A stretch of DNA of 64,000 nucleotides from the NCBI RefSeq assembly GCF_964656455.1, contig NC_135714.1, positions 123,932,131 through 123,996,130 of the forward strand. The letters are read 5' to 3'. The stretch is from Halichoerus grypus (taxonomy: Eukaryota; Chordata; Mammalia; Carnivora; Phocidae). How positions within the stretch are numbered: position 1 is the first letter of the stretch; the number at the start of each line of letters is the position of its first letter. Below are positions 23,390 to 33,949 of this stretch, in pieces. The notes under the pieces were generated by a model. That model saw nothing but the letters and a program-made list of their open reading frames with translations. It did not search any database and was not told where the DNA came from. Position numbers and translations under genes: made by a program.

Positions 23390-24230
23390 GATCTGGTTGT
23401 TGCCCTCAATGAGCTAAGACCAACACACCCAGGAAAAAAACAGAGAATGAGTAAGTGGAAAGAAGCTCATACTAACTGTTGGGAGAAAGGAAGTCGATCC
23501 TGGTGTGCCCAAAACATCTGGGGAAAGCCTCAGGCAGGGGCTGGGAGGTCTCCTGTTCTTTAGAGGATGGATTGTATGAAGAGCTAGATGAGGGAAATGT
23601 TGGCACTCCAGAAACGAGAATGTTGAGCCAAGTTTCTAAAGTGGGAACTGGCACTGTGTGGGTGGTACGGACTGAGACATTCAATGTGAATGGTGCATTT
23701 TAGGATGACATGAGAAACACAGTGGAACAGAAAGACAGAGGGAGATTCGGAAGGATTCTGAAACCCAGGGGAGGTTTAGACTGAGCTCAGATGAACAATA
23801 CATAGAGGTCATATAGAAGAAAGAAATTCAAGGATGAGTCTGAGGGAGCGTGGCCTGAGATGGGAAGAAAGCCTAAAGGAAGAGATTCCAAGAAGGCAGG
23901 TCAACTCATTGGATTGTCTGAAGTGTTAAGGAGGAGGAGGACTAAAAGGTTTCCATCGGGGCCAAGAGCGTGAAGGTCACTGGGGAGCTTAATAAGAACA
24001 TTTGTGGTGAGCTGGTAAAGACAAGCCAGGGTGGAGTGGATGGAGGTTAATGAGGTTTTGTGCTTGGCAGAAGTCTGGGGAAATCTTCCAGGGCAGAACC
24101 ACCATCCTCCATGGGACACTTTCTCTGAAGCATCATTGGTTTCAAAGTTTACCCTCAAAAAAATGAAGTGAATTGAGGCAGAGCTTCAGGGACTGGGGCT
24201 GGAGAGAGGCTGGCCTGCACAGAGGGCACA
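23390..24230 (-). repeat. probable old L2 LINE sequence, antisense
   Basis: Purine-rich text with 'aaggtcactggggagcttaa', 'aagaacatttgtggtgagct' and 'gccagggtggagtggatgg' resembles the antisense of L2 ORF2 ('...aaggtcattggtgac...gtttcagtggagtgg'). It is strongly diverged and the left border is vague. Confidence 0.4.
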
Positions 24231-24329
24231 CGATGACGTCAGCATGGCTGTGGGGATCCTGAGCCTAGTGGCCACCAAGGAGGTAGGAGGGGGAGGTGTG
24301 GGGCCACTAGGGAAGAAAATGTCTTCAAT

Positions 24330-24772
24330 TTAGGCCCTGTGGCAGAGACTCTAGCTATGCTGTTAAAATCCATCCTATCCTTTCTTCCTGGACACACAAC
24401 TAAACTACGTCTCTCAGCATCTTTCAGTGAGTTGTGGCTATGTGGCAAAGCTCTTGTCAATGTGAATGGGAGCCCCGTGGACAACTTTCACCCCCTTTAC
24501 TTAGGAGAAAACCCCTGGCCCAGGGTACCCACTTTAATGCCCTTCATACTGCCTGAAATGGCAATGACTAGATTGACTTTGGAAACCAGATGTTAAAGAC
24601 GACAGAGCCAGTGTCAGCCTGGGCCTCTGAATAATTGAGTGGAACAAAGATGCCCACGAGCTCTAATGGTTCACCCTGAAATTGGAACAGAGAAGAGAAA
24701 TAAGCTTCTTTGTTCTTTAAGACATGTTGTTGAATCTCTTGTTACAGCAGCTTAGCCTGTTCTCCTCATAGA
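24330..24772 (+). mobile_element. ERVL/MaLR-type LTR
   Basis: Starts around 'tgtggcagagactctagcta', includes 'acacaactaaactacgtctc' and 'tgtggctatgtggcaaagct', then 'gaaataagcttctttgttct' (a polyadenylation-type region), and ends 'gttacagcagcttagcctgt'. This is the order of a common mammalian LTR. It is followed at once by a primer-binding-like sequence (24,777-24,795), so this is a 5' LTR with part of an internal region. Confidence 0.5.
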
Positions 24773-24776
24773 AAAT

Positions 24777-24795
24777 TGGTACCCAGAGTATGGTG
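24777..24795 (+). other. primer-binding-site-like sequence after the LTR
   Basis: 'tggtacccagagtatggtg' directly after the LTR resembles the tRNA-Leu-complementary site used by ERVL and MaLR elements ('tggtaccaggagtgggg'), with several changes. Confidence 0.45.
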
Positions 24796-25120
24796 AGTGT
24801 TGTGCCACCAAAGACAAAAAAGTAAAATTATGTTGCATTGGCTTCGCAGGGAGGTTGCAAGGGGTCAGAACATCGATATTGCAGTCTGGAAAGCTGGTGA
24901 CCTCTTTCATATCACGATAAAACATTTAGTAGAATTTTGCCAGCAGTAACTTGGAAGGCGGTGTGCCCCCTGAGCAAAACACTCTAGGTGCAGGGGTGGT
25001 AAAGAGCCAGAAGAGGATTTCTATTGCCTGCTTCTCAGAGATGGATTGACCCAATGAAGTTATTGAAGCTTAAGTTTCAGGGTCCCTCATTGGCAGATGC
25101 CCCTTGCAGGGACTTGGGAA
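24796..25120 (+). repeat. probable internal region remnant of an ERVL/MaLR element
   Basis: The text after the primer-binding-like site ('gcattggcttcgcagggagg', 'gtcagaacatcgatattgca') is in the position of an internal region and resembles such sequences. No coding frame survives. Confidence 0.35.
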
Positions 25121-25885
25121 CAATGTGTTCACAGAGGCAAATGTTTTTGTAAATGTTTCAAAATGAAGATATTTTATCCATAATCAGACCATTCTCTCAT
25201 TCTACGCTAACTTCCCCAATATCACATGTCCCCTGTGTTTAGGTGATAATGGAGTAGCTGCCTTTTAGGATCTGGTAAGGGGAAGTTGAGTTGATGGTAC
25301 CTTCGTTTTGGGTGGAGTGAGACATATTTATACAGCTTGTAGTTACTTTCATGGATGGGCAGGTTATTACTATCCATCCCAGGGAAAAAATGGCTTCCAG
25401 GAATTTTATTATTGTTTGGTGGGCCATTTCACTGAGAATCATGGCAGGAAGACTTGGCATTACTTTACGTATAAATTACTCTGAAGACACTCAGCATCGT
25501 TTGTATTAGATACTGGAGAAGAAACAATGTATGAAATATGTAAAACCAGGAGCTAGTCTGTGAAAAATTCTTCCAATCATCAAACATATAAAGTTATAAA
25601 TACAATATAGCTATGTTTGGCATGGAAAATTTAGTACACTTAAAATATGTGCATTATTCTGTATATATATTTTATGTAATTTAAAAGTTTAAATATTTTA
25701 AGCAGGAGATTTGATTGTAATCAATGCCTAGTCAAAACTGAAGTTCCCTTCTGTTAGGGATACACTTACCAATATAATTTATACAACTTAGAACGTAACT
25801 TACAGTTTTTTTTTTTTTCTTTTTCATTTGGGATCTAATATCTTGGCCATGAAAATACACTATTCGGATCATCTGCTGCAGAAAT
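25121..25885. other. single-copy or unrecognised old-repeat DNA, no gene seen
   Basis: Nothing definite. A T-run lies at about 25,806-25,819. Confidence 0.35.
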
Positions 25886-25887
25886 CA

Positions 25888-26316
25888 TAATTGACTGACA
25901 GTCCCAACTGCTGTTCCACTGGATCTACCACTGCATTCACCAGCCAATGAGTGAGCATGGCACGGGTACTCAGGGCTACGAGGCAGGCCCATTCTGGGAA
26001 AGCAGGACTCCTCCCATGGGTTACCAAGGCTCCCTATCCGCCTGGAAAAACCTGCAGTGGAAGTGTACTGCAGCCTGAGACTCCTTCCCTTCTTTTCTGT
26101 CCCTTCAACTACTTTCCTCTTCCCTCCTCTTCCCTCCCATTCCCTTTTCCCTTCCCCTCATCTCCTTCCTACCCTCTTCCTTCCATTGATGTCAGCCCTG
26201 CCACATGGCCTGAAGGTTCTCCTTGCCTTCTCTTGCGCCCTCTCCCAACAAATCTTGTGTATATCTTAGTCTCATCTTAGCATCTGCTTCTCAGTGAACC
26301 TGAACTAGGGAAACTG
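25888..26316 (+). mobile_element. 5' LTR of a degraded ERVL-like provirus
   Basis: Aligns by eye with 27,520-27,892: 'ataattgactgacagtccca' against 'ataactgactgagagcccag', 'caggcccattctgggaaagc' against 'cgggccaattctggtgagat', and 'tgcagcctgagactccttcc' against 'tggagtctgagaatctatct'. Both end with 'catctgcttctcagtgaacc'-like text and 'ctaaactac/ctgaactag'. The copy has an expanded TTCC/CTTCCC tract at about 26,083-26,185. Confidence 0.6.
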
Positions 26317-27519
26317 ATCATGAGAGTGTTCCAAAAAACAGGCAGTGAGATGGAGATTTGGGACTGGTCTTACTTATTGCCCAGCAGGCAAAGAAGACAT
26401 CATCCTGAATGATAGATGGAGCATCCTGGCCCAAGGTGGCAGCTCAGTTGTTAAAGATTTTAGTGGTGATGACCTGAGAAAATGTCCCAGGGGAGGGAAA
26501 CAAGCTTGCAACCGTCCAGACAGGCATGGAATCCAATAGAACATAGCATACAACCAAGGGGCCCTCTTCACAGTGAAAGAGGTGTGAGAGTGGCCCAAAG
26601 CCATGGGATCCACCAGTCTCTGCATACCATCATCCAGAAGCAGCCAGCCTCATGGAATACGGGAATAATGTTGTAAAGGTACGACTTCAGTGCCAGTTCT
26701 GAGACAATACGCTGGAAGGATCAGGTACCATGCTCTAGGATATAACACATACATTTAATCAGAGAGCTCTGCTGTGTCCCCACTAGGAAGAAGACAGGGT
26801 CCTAGACACCATGGGGTGGAAATATAATCGCCCCACTTACCACTATTCCCAATGACCCGCTTAGGATTTTGTCTTTCTCATCCACACAACTCTGGGTTCT
26901 GCAAGGTTAGAGGTCCCAAAGGGGCCTACTCCTGGGGTCCCACTCTGGCAGGAAACACAGCAAGTGTGCTATTGAACAACAAACGAGTCTGGCTACCCCC
27001 AGCGCGCTTTGGGGATTGGCAGGTGGTAAGTCAACACCATGGCAGGGGTAATTGACCCTGGTCAGGAGGAGGAAGAAGGCTGCTTTCAAACAACAGGAGC
27101 ACGAAGGAACCCATGTGGGCATCCAGGTATTGTGCCTCCTGGTATTACCTTACCCTTCAGTAAAGGGAACTGCGGTCAGATACAGGCATTAACCCCCGTC
27201 TGGGAAGGTATGATCGCCAGGAGCTCAGACTCCTCAGGAAGGCAGGTTTGGATCGGGTAAGTCACAAATGTCTGCTGAGGTGATAGTGCGGAGTGAGGGG
27301 AACTGGGAAGGGAGAGAGCAGAGGAGGGCAGGGACGAGGCCAGCCCCTGCCCTGTGTCCCCCTGCATCCATGGAGGCCATAGTTCATCCCACTAACCTCT
27401 CACTTCTGCATTTACCCCAGAAAAAGAGCTCCATGGAAACCGTGGAGGCGTTCCTCTCTGAACCAGCATGGAGAAATCTATGGGTGGCACAAAGGTGGCT
27501 GGGGCAGCCCTGAGAATTT
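26317..27519 (+). pseudogene. degenerate retroviral internal region (ERVL-like)
   Basis: About 1.2 kb between two related LTRs, far shorter than an intact provirus, so most of gag-pol is deleted. The stretch around 27,000-27,255 resembles the 3' end of ERVL pol-type internal sequence ('taattgaccctggtcaggag', then 'agctcagactcctcagga'). No long open frame remains, and no functional protein is expected. Confidence 0.45.
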
Positions 27520-27892
27520 GGCTGCAGGGAGCATAACTGACTGAGAGCCCAGCTCCTGTCCCTCGGGACCCAGCACTGCCTTTGTGCTGAGGCCACACTT
27601 ACTGCAGGTCTTTTACAGCCAGGGACAGAGCACAGTGGGCCCCAAAGCGGGCCAATTCTGGTGAGATGAGAGACTTCCAGATGGTGACTTGGCTTCAGGA
27701 CTCCCCATCAGCCTGGCTGAACGTCCTCAGAACTGTGCTGGAGTCTGAGAATCTATCTTCCTTCCTTCCCTCTCTTCTTCCAGACTCACATCACCATCAA
27801 GGCCCTCCCGACCTTCTCCTGCCCTTCCTAAATAAATCTCTTTCACATCTACCTGGCATCTATTTCTCAGGGGAACCTAAACTACCCACAGT
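27520..27892 (+). mobile_element. 3' LTR of a degraded ERVL-like provirus
   Basis: Same order as the LTR at 25,888-26,316, in the same orientation. It keeps a polyadenylation signal in 'cttcctaaataaatctcttt' and ends 'ggggaacctaaactacccac'. The two LTRs differ at many positions, so the insertion is ancient. Confidence 0.6.
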
Positions 27893-28220
27893 GAAATCCA
27901 ATTGATCAGAATTCCTGTATTCGTAAACAATACTACAAACAGACTGTGAAGTGTGTATTTGATGCATCCCGCTGTGGTTTTCCTGACACATCTGGTCCTG
28001 GGACAGATGGGGAAGCTACATGAAAACAGCCATAAACCATAGTCAAATGGCCTGAAGATGCAAGTACTGCAATGACAAAACACCTTCCCATATTCATAGT
28101 AGGTCAATGTATATATTGTAAAGGTAATTTGATTATGAAATTTTAAATCTATTTTTAAATGCTCTTATGGATGCCTTAATTTCTGATTTTTATACTTTGC
28201 AGAATTATTGGTTATACCAA
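27893..28220. other. single-copy DNA, no gene seen
   Basis: Nothing recognised. Confidence 0.4.
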
Positions 28221-28232
28221 AATGTGAATTTT

Positions 28233-28447
28233 ATAAAGATTTTATTTATTTATTTATTTAAGAGAGAGAGAGCACGCAAGCAGGGGAGGAGCAGAGGGAG
28301 AGGGAGAGGGAAAAGGAGAGGGAGATGGTCTCTAGCTGACTCCGAGCTGAGCACAGAGCCCAAAGTGGAGCTTGATCCCATGACTCTGAGATCATGACCT
28401 GAGTCGAAACCAAGAGTTGGACACTTAACTGACTGAGCCAGGCGCCC
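28233..28447 (-). mobile_element. CAN-SINE, antisense
   Basis: 'aagattttatttatttattt' through a long GA-rich middle to 'cttaactgactgagccaggc'. 'ccaccc' is lost from the head. Flanks 'tgtgaatttta' and 'tgcgaatttga' are an imperfect duplication. Confidence 0.92.
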
Positions 28448-28918
28448 TGCGAATTTGATTTTGATGAAAACTGTGATGAGAACCTTTCATTATGGTGATA
28501 TAGTAAGCAATAATTTTATTCACTATTGATTAATGAGAAGGTTTTGTTTTGTTTTGTTTTGTTTTCAAAATCAAGATCTCAATAGTACTTACAGACAACC
28601 AAATAGAACATACAATGGACAAAAGGGGTGCTTTCTCAAGCAGGTATTTGAAAAATGTTTGAAGTGGTGAAACTGTTATGAGATCCTGGCTTACTCTAAG
28701 ACTGAAAGTTATGTATTTTGTTTTGTTTGCAAACTTTTTTCAATGAAATGGATGTACTTATATCAGACATATTTTCTGACTGTTATATTGAGAACCCCCT
28801 CAAAAGTCATTTGGGTCCCACAGAGCAAAAGCAAGCAAGTTTACCTGAATTATACACAAATCTAATAAAGATGCACTGGACAGATGAGTAGACCAGGAAG
28901 AATATCCAGTTTTATTTT
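28448..28918. other. single-copy DNA with a (GTTTT)5 tract
   Basis: No recognised gene. A GTTTT pentanucleotide tract occupies 28,541-28,565. Confidence 0.45.
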
Positions 28919-28933
28919 AAAGTAGAAAGAGTA

Positions 28934-29120
28934 CCGGGCACCTGGGTGGCTCAGTCGTTGAGCATCTGCCTTCAGCTCAGGTCATGGTCCCTGGGTCCTG
29001 GGATTGAGCCCCACATCAGGCTCCCTGTTCAGCGGGAGGCCTGCTTCTCCCTCTCCCACTCCCCCTGCTTGTGTTCTCTCTCGTGCTGTCAAATAAATAA
29101 ATAAAATCTTTTTAAAAAAT
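28934..29120 (+). mobile_element. CAN-SINE
   Basis: Head 'gggcacctgggtggctcagt', CT-rich middle, and 'caaataaataaataaaatct' tail. The 15-bp duplication has one mismatch (28,919-28,933 and 29,121-29,135). Confidence 0.95.
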
Positions 29121-29135
29121 AAAGTAAAAAGAGTA

Positions 29136-29785
29136 GTCATGGTTATTTAATTTTAAGTGAAAGAAGTTTGTCTTTCAGAGATCACAATGTAATGTGGTGC
29201 ACTTCAAACAATGGAAATTTCACGGACAATATCAAATCAATTGCTGAATCTGACCTCTTTTTTTCCCTTTGGTACATGGAAATATGTCAAAATAAAAAAC
29301 TCAATGCGACTTACTTATCCAAAGCAGTTTATCGAAAATTAATAAAAAGAATGTGAAAATAGGCATACAGTGGAACTGCAAATTCAGTAAATTAACCAGA
29401 CAGTAGATACTATTCTGTTCCTGTCCATGCTACACCAGATGGAACAAGTACTAATCAGATGGTAATTATTCCGTGACACAGGAAATCCCAAGAGCTATTT
29501 TTAAATTTTTTTTCCAACCAAAAATCATCTTTCCTCTTTCTGTTATTTTATTCAGCAAAGTGAAGCTCTGGATGGTTATAATCCACCAGTGAATAACAGC
29601 TGTGGTCAATCTTAGGCCAACACTCCTGTGTGATCATGAAGACAAAGAAGTGCAAGCATGGCTTAAAACATTAATAAGTTTGCCCATGTGCTGTGTAAGG
29701 GCCACTCCTTCCAGCTCATCTGAGTTTTGCAAAGTTATGTATCTTTCCAGTTTGCCCATAGATGGACTGTTTTAAGTATGTAGAC
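29136..29785. other. single-copy DNA, no gene seen
   Basis: No exon, RNA or transposon recognised in about 650 bp. Confidence 0.4.
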
Positions 29786-30174
29786 TGTTGTGGGCTGCAT
29801 TGTGGGCCCCCAAAATTCACGTGTTGAAGGCCTAGCCCCCAGTACCTCAGAATGGGACTGTATTTGGAGATTGGGCCTTTAAAGAGGTGATGAAGTTAAA
29901 ATGAGGCTGTTAGTTAGGATGGGTCTTAATCTAACTTGGCTGGTGTCCTCGCAAGAAGAGATTAGCACATAAAGAGAGAGAGGAGGATATGCATAGGTAG
30001 GAGATCATGTAAGGACACAGAGAGAAGGCAGCTATCTGCAAGCCCAGGAGAGAGGCCTCAGAAGAAACCAACCTGCCAACACCTTGCTGTTGGACTCCAG
30101 AATGGTGAGAAAATGAATTTCTGTTGGTTAAGCTACCTGGTATTTTGTAATGGCAGCCCTAGCAAACTAACACA
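29786..30174 (+). mobile_element. MaLR LTR (MLT1-like), nearly full length
   Basis: Clear MLT1-type order: 'tgttgtgggctgcattgtgg', 'cccccagtacctcagaatgg', 'gactgtatttggagattggg', 'cctttaaagaggtgatgaag', 'gcctcagaagaaaccaacct', 'tttctgttggttaagctacc' and the end 'ccctagcaaactaacaca'. No internal region is attached, so it is a solo LTR. The CAN-SINE that follows sits exactly at its 3' edge. Confidence 0.75.
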
Positions 30175-30179
30175 TTGTC

Positions 30180-30393
30180 GGGGCACCTGGGTGGCTCAGT
30201 CGGTTAAGCGTCTGCCTTCGGCTCAGGTCATGATCCCAGGGTCCTGGGATCGAGCCCTGCATCGGGCTCCCTGCTCCGTGGGAAGCCTGCTTCTCCCTCT
30301 CCTACTCCCCCTGCTTGTGTTCCCTCTCTCGCTGTGTCTCTCTTTGTCAAATAAACAAAATCTTAAAAAAATAAAAAAAATAAAAAATAAAAT
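30180..30393 (+). mobile_element. CAN-SINE, near-consensus, perfect 16-bp TSD
   Basis: Head 'ggggcacctgggtggctcag', 'cttcggctcaggtcatgatc', 'ggatcgagccctgcatcggg' and an A/TA-rich tail. The duplication aaactaacacattgtc is exact (30,164-30,179 and 30,394-30,409) and includes the last bases of the LTR. Confidence 0.96.
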
Positions 30394-30409
30394 AAACTAA
30401 CACATTGTC

Positions 30410-31100
30410 TAACTTGGATTTTTCTTTAAAGAAACTCACTGTATTCAGAGGGTCTGCCCTGTATAAGTCTGTTCAAGTCTTGCATTTTAATGATAACGTG
30501 TTTTCAAAGCTTTGAAAGAGGAACCCAAATCCAAATCCATTTCCATTTCTGAAAAATCTTTATTCCAAAAATTGATATAGCATATTATGCCATTTTAACT
30601 GCAATTTGTACAGATGTTTGGAACATTAACGATGCCCACTCTGAACATATATAAAAGGGTATTTTCTTTTATCATCTTTAACTTTACATATTCAACAACA
30701 GAAGGGAAACTCAATTAAAATTACTAGAATATGAACATGATAATGATGATTGATGAAATCAATAAAAATTATTTTGATGTAAAGCAAATTGTAACAACAA
30801 AAAAAAAAAAAACGCTTTCAGGTCCTACCAAAAACCATAAGTCATTAAGAAAAATAGATCCATTTCAAACAGAAATAATGAATAGTTTCTTCGATTATTC
30901 AGTAGTGCTATTAATGGATAGAGTGATGCATTCAGATACATAAGAAAAATATAAATTCCTTGCTGATTTGACAAAATTTTTATATCATCCAAGATAATAT
31001 AAATTCATAATGTTCTGCTAAACAAGTACACCAGTCTTCCATGACAAACTATTCATTGAGTGTTGTCAGTTCAAAGACCATTTAAAATTAGTCCTACATT
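30410..31100. other. AT-rich DNA, no gene seen
   Basis: No recognised gene. The right part may belong to the old L1 that follows, but I cannot show it. Confidence 0.4.
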
Positions 31101-33340
31101 AGAAAACCTGAAATGCTCTGAAATTTTATAACCCATACATAAAAGAAACTGGATTGAGGTTTTTCCAAATTAGGCAACAATTCTAAAACTGTGAGACAGC
31201 ACCAATAATGAAAAAAAAAATAAAATCCACAGAAATTTAGAAATTAAAAATAGATTACTAAATCATGATTCAAAAAAAATCACATCCAAAAACACTGAGA
31301 AATTAGGGTGCCTGGGTGGTTCAGTTGGTTAAGCATCCGAGTCTTGATTTCGGCTCAGGTCATGATCACAAGGTCGTGAGATGAAGCCCCATGTTGGGCT
31401 CTGTGCTGGGCATGGAGCCTGGTTAAGATTCTCTCTCTCCCTCTCCCTCTCCCCTTCTCCACCCGTCCCCATGCACAAGCCCTCTCATTAAATAAAAAAA
31501 TAAAAAAATAAAAACAGTGACAAATGAATGAAACCTGAACATACCAAGACTTGTGGAATGAGGTATAAATGGCGCTTTGAGGGAGTGTTGTAGAAAATAA
31601 TAGGGATTGAAAATTAATGTGTTAAATATCCAACTAATAAGTTAGAAACAAAAGTATAATCCTGCAGGAAAGAAAGAATAAAGATAAGAGCAGAGCTTAG
31701 CAAATTAGAAAGCCAATTACAAAAGAGAAAAGCAATAAAACCAAAGTTGGTTTTTGAAAATACTTAACAAAAAGTCAATCTTTTTCTTGTAAGATTGATC
31801 AAGGAAGAGAGAGGGAGCACAAGTGATCAATCCTAGAATTGAAAAGGGAGGTGTAACCTTTATTGTATCCGTGGTTATAATATCGACAGTACTGTGGACA
31901 ACCTTACATCAATATAAACTTGAAAATAAAGACAGAATGCACAAATTCTAAGAAAAATATATCCCAAAACTGACTCACAAGAAATATATATCTATTGTAT
32001 ATATGTAATAGGCAAATTTTACCGACTTTTATGAAATGAATAATTCCAGTCTCATATAAACTTACACAAAAATGTAAAAAGAAGAAAAACGCAGGAATGC
32101 AGTTTCTGAGGCATTTTAACTTTGATTCTAAAACTAGAAAAGAATGGTACAGAAAAGAAAATTTAGGCCAATCTGATTTAAGGCCATAATGCAAAAATAT
32201 TAAATAAAATATTAGCAAACTGAATCTAGCATGTACAGAAAAACAAAATACACCGTAATTAAGTTGTGTTTATCCCAAGAATGTAAGAGTGGCTTAATAT
32301 TAGAAAATCTATATATATCAGTTATCACACAAATATATTAAAGGAGAAAAATCATAGGATCATTGCAACAGATGTAGAATTAAAAATATATAAATGTATC
32401 AACTAGTTTTAATAAAAAAAATCCCTATCAAATTAGAAACAGAAGAGAATTTTCTCATCCTGATGAAGGATAACTACCAAATACTTATATAAACTATCAT
32501 TTTAGATGGGGAACATTGACAATATTCCCTTTCAAATCAGGAACAACGCCAAAAGGTCCGCTGCTATTGAACACCGTGTGAGATGCCCTACACCAGTGCA
32601 GTAAGTCTAGGGAACTAGATAAGAGATACAAGGGATGGAGAGGAAGGGGGAAAAACAGCCATTTTCCACAGATGATATACATACATAAAAGACCTGAATG
32701 ACACTATACACAAGTTATTGCAATTTGTTAGGGTAGTTGGCCAAAAGATCAATACACAAAAATCAGTTGCTTTTATATGTTATCAGTCACAAAGAGTGAA
32801 TAGACTCTAAAATTTTCATTTGCAATGGCAACAACAACAAAAAGGTACTGAGGAACAAATTTCACCAAAAAATGTGCAAGACCCTTATGGATAAACTATA
32901 AAATGCTGTTGAAAGACATTAAAGTACTGAATAAATAAAAAAGATCCTCTATTCATGAATGGGAGCACTCGATACTCTAAATATGTCAATAGTCCCCAAG
33001 CTGATACACAGTTTTAATGCCACACAATTAGACTCCCTACATTGCTTTTGGTGGAACTTGACGAAATGATTCTAAAATGCGTATGTGCTGGGAATCACCA
33101 ATAGTCCTGATGAAGAGAAATAAGGTGGGTGTACTTGCTCATCAGCTATTAAAATAATTTGAAACTCTAAGAATTAAGACAGTATTGTCTTGGTGCAAGA
33201 ATAGACAAGTTGACGAGTGGCGTTGGGTAGAGGGCTTAGAGGGAAGAAGACTTACGTGTTGTATGACAGAGCTTGTGCTGCAGTTCTGTGGGGAAAAGAT
33301 AAGACCCCCAATAAACATGTCAGCAGAACGGGTCATCTTC
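31100..33340 (+). repeat. old L1 LINE, ORF2 region, sense, broken
   Basis: A-rich text with L1 ORF2 landmarks in sense: 'gcttagcaaattagaaagcc', 'gtaacctttattgtatccg'-like, 'ttatcccaagaatgtaagag', 'ataggatcattgcaacagat', 'tgatgaaggataactaccaa', 'aaaaatcagttgcttttata' and 'acattaaagtactgaataaa'. Stops and indels are frequent, so no ORF survives. A CAN-SINE interrupts it at 31,305-31,510. Confidence 0.7.
31305..31510 (+). mobile_element. CAN-SINE (older variant) inside the L1
   Basis: Head 'gggtgcctgggtggttcagt' with 'aagcatccgagtcttgattt' marks a different SINE variant from the 'cttcggctcagg' copies. CT-rich middle and A-rich tail. Flanking 'aaaacactgagaaa' and 'aaaacagtgacaaa' are an imperfect duplication. 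Confidence 0.92.
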
Positions 33341-33346
33341 TACTGG

Positions 33347-33915
33347 ATTTGTCTGCCAGGCCTGCCATAACAAAATACCACTAACTAGGTGGCTTAAGCA
33401 ACAGAGATTTATCTTCCTCACAGTTCTGGAAGTTCAAGATCAAAGTGTTGGCAGAGTGGGTTTCTGTTTTGTTTTGTTTTTAAAGATTAATTTATTTATT
33501 TGAGAGAGAGAGAGCACAAGCCAGAGGGTGGGGGGGAACAGAGAGAGAGGGAGAAGCAGACTGCCCGCTGAGCAAGGAGCCTGATGTGGGGCTTGATCCC
33601 ACGACCCCGGAATCATGACCTGAGCCGAAGGCAGACGCTTAACTGACTGAGCCATGCAGGCGCCCTGGCAGAGTGGGTTTCTGATCAGACCACCCTCCTT
33701 GGCTTGCAGATGGAGCCTTCTCCCTGGGTTCTCACATGGCCTTTCCTCTGTGTGTGCACGCTTTTCTACGTCCCTTCTTCTTCTTATAAGGACATTCATC
33801 CTAATGACTTAAGGCCCCACCTTATGACTTCATTTAAACTTAATTACCTCCTTCAAGGCTCCATCTCCAAATACAGTCACACTGGGGGGTTAGGCTTTAA
33901 CATATGAATTTGAAG
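33347..33915 (-). mobile_element. MaLR LTR (MLT1-like), antisense, hosting a CAN-SINE
   Basis: Reversed MLT1-type text: 'gcctgccataacaaaatacc', 'taggtggcttaagcaacaga', 'cacagttctggaagttcaag', then after the SINE 'ctccctgggttctcacatgg', 'tcttataaggacattcatcc', 'ccatctccaaatacagtcac' and 'aacatatgaatttgaagggg'. Solo LTR. Confidence 0.72.
33467..33665 (-). mobile_element. CAN-SINE, antisense, perfect 18-bp TSD
   Basis: A (GTTTT)-type end, 'taatttatttatttgagaga', GA-rich middle, and 'cttaactgactgagccatgc'. The 18-bp duplication tggcagagtgggtttctg is exact (33,449-33,466 and 33,666-33,683). Confidence 0.95.
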
Positions 33916-33949
33916 GGGACTGAAGTCAGGCCAGAACCCTCACTATATA

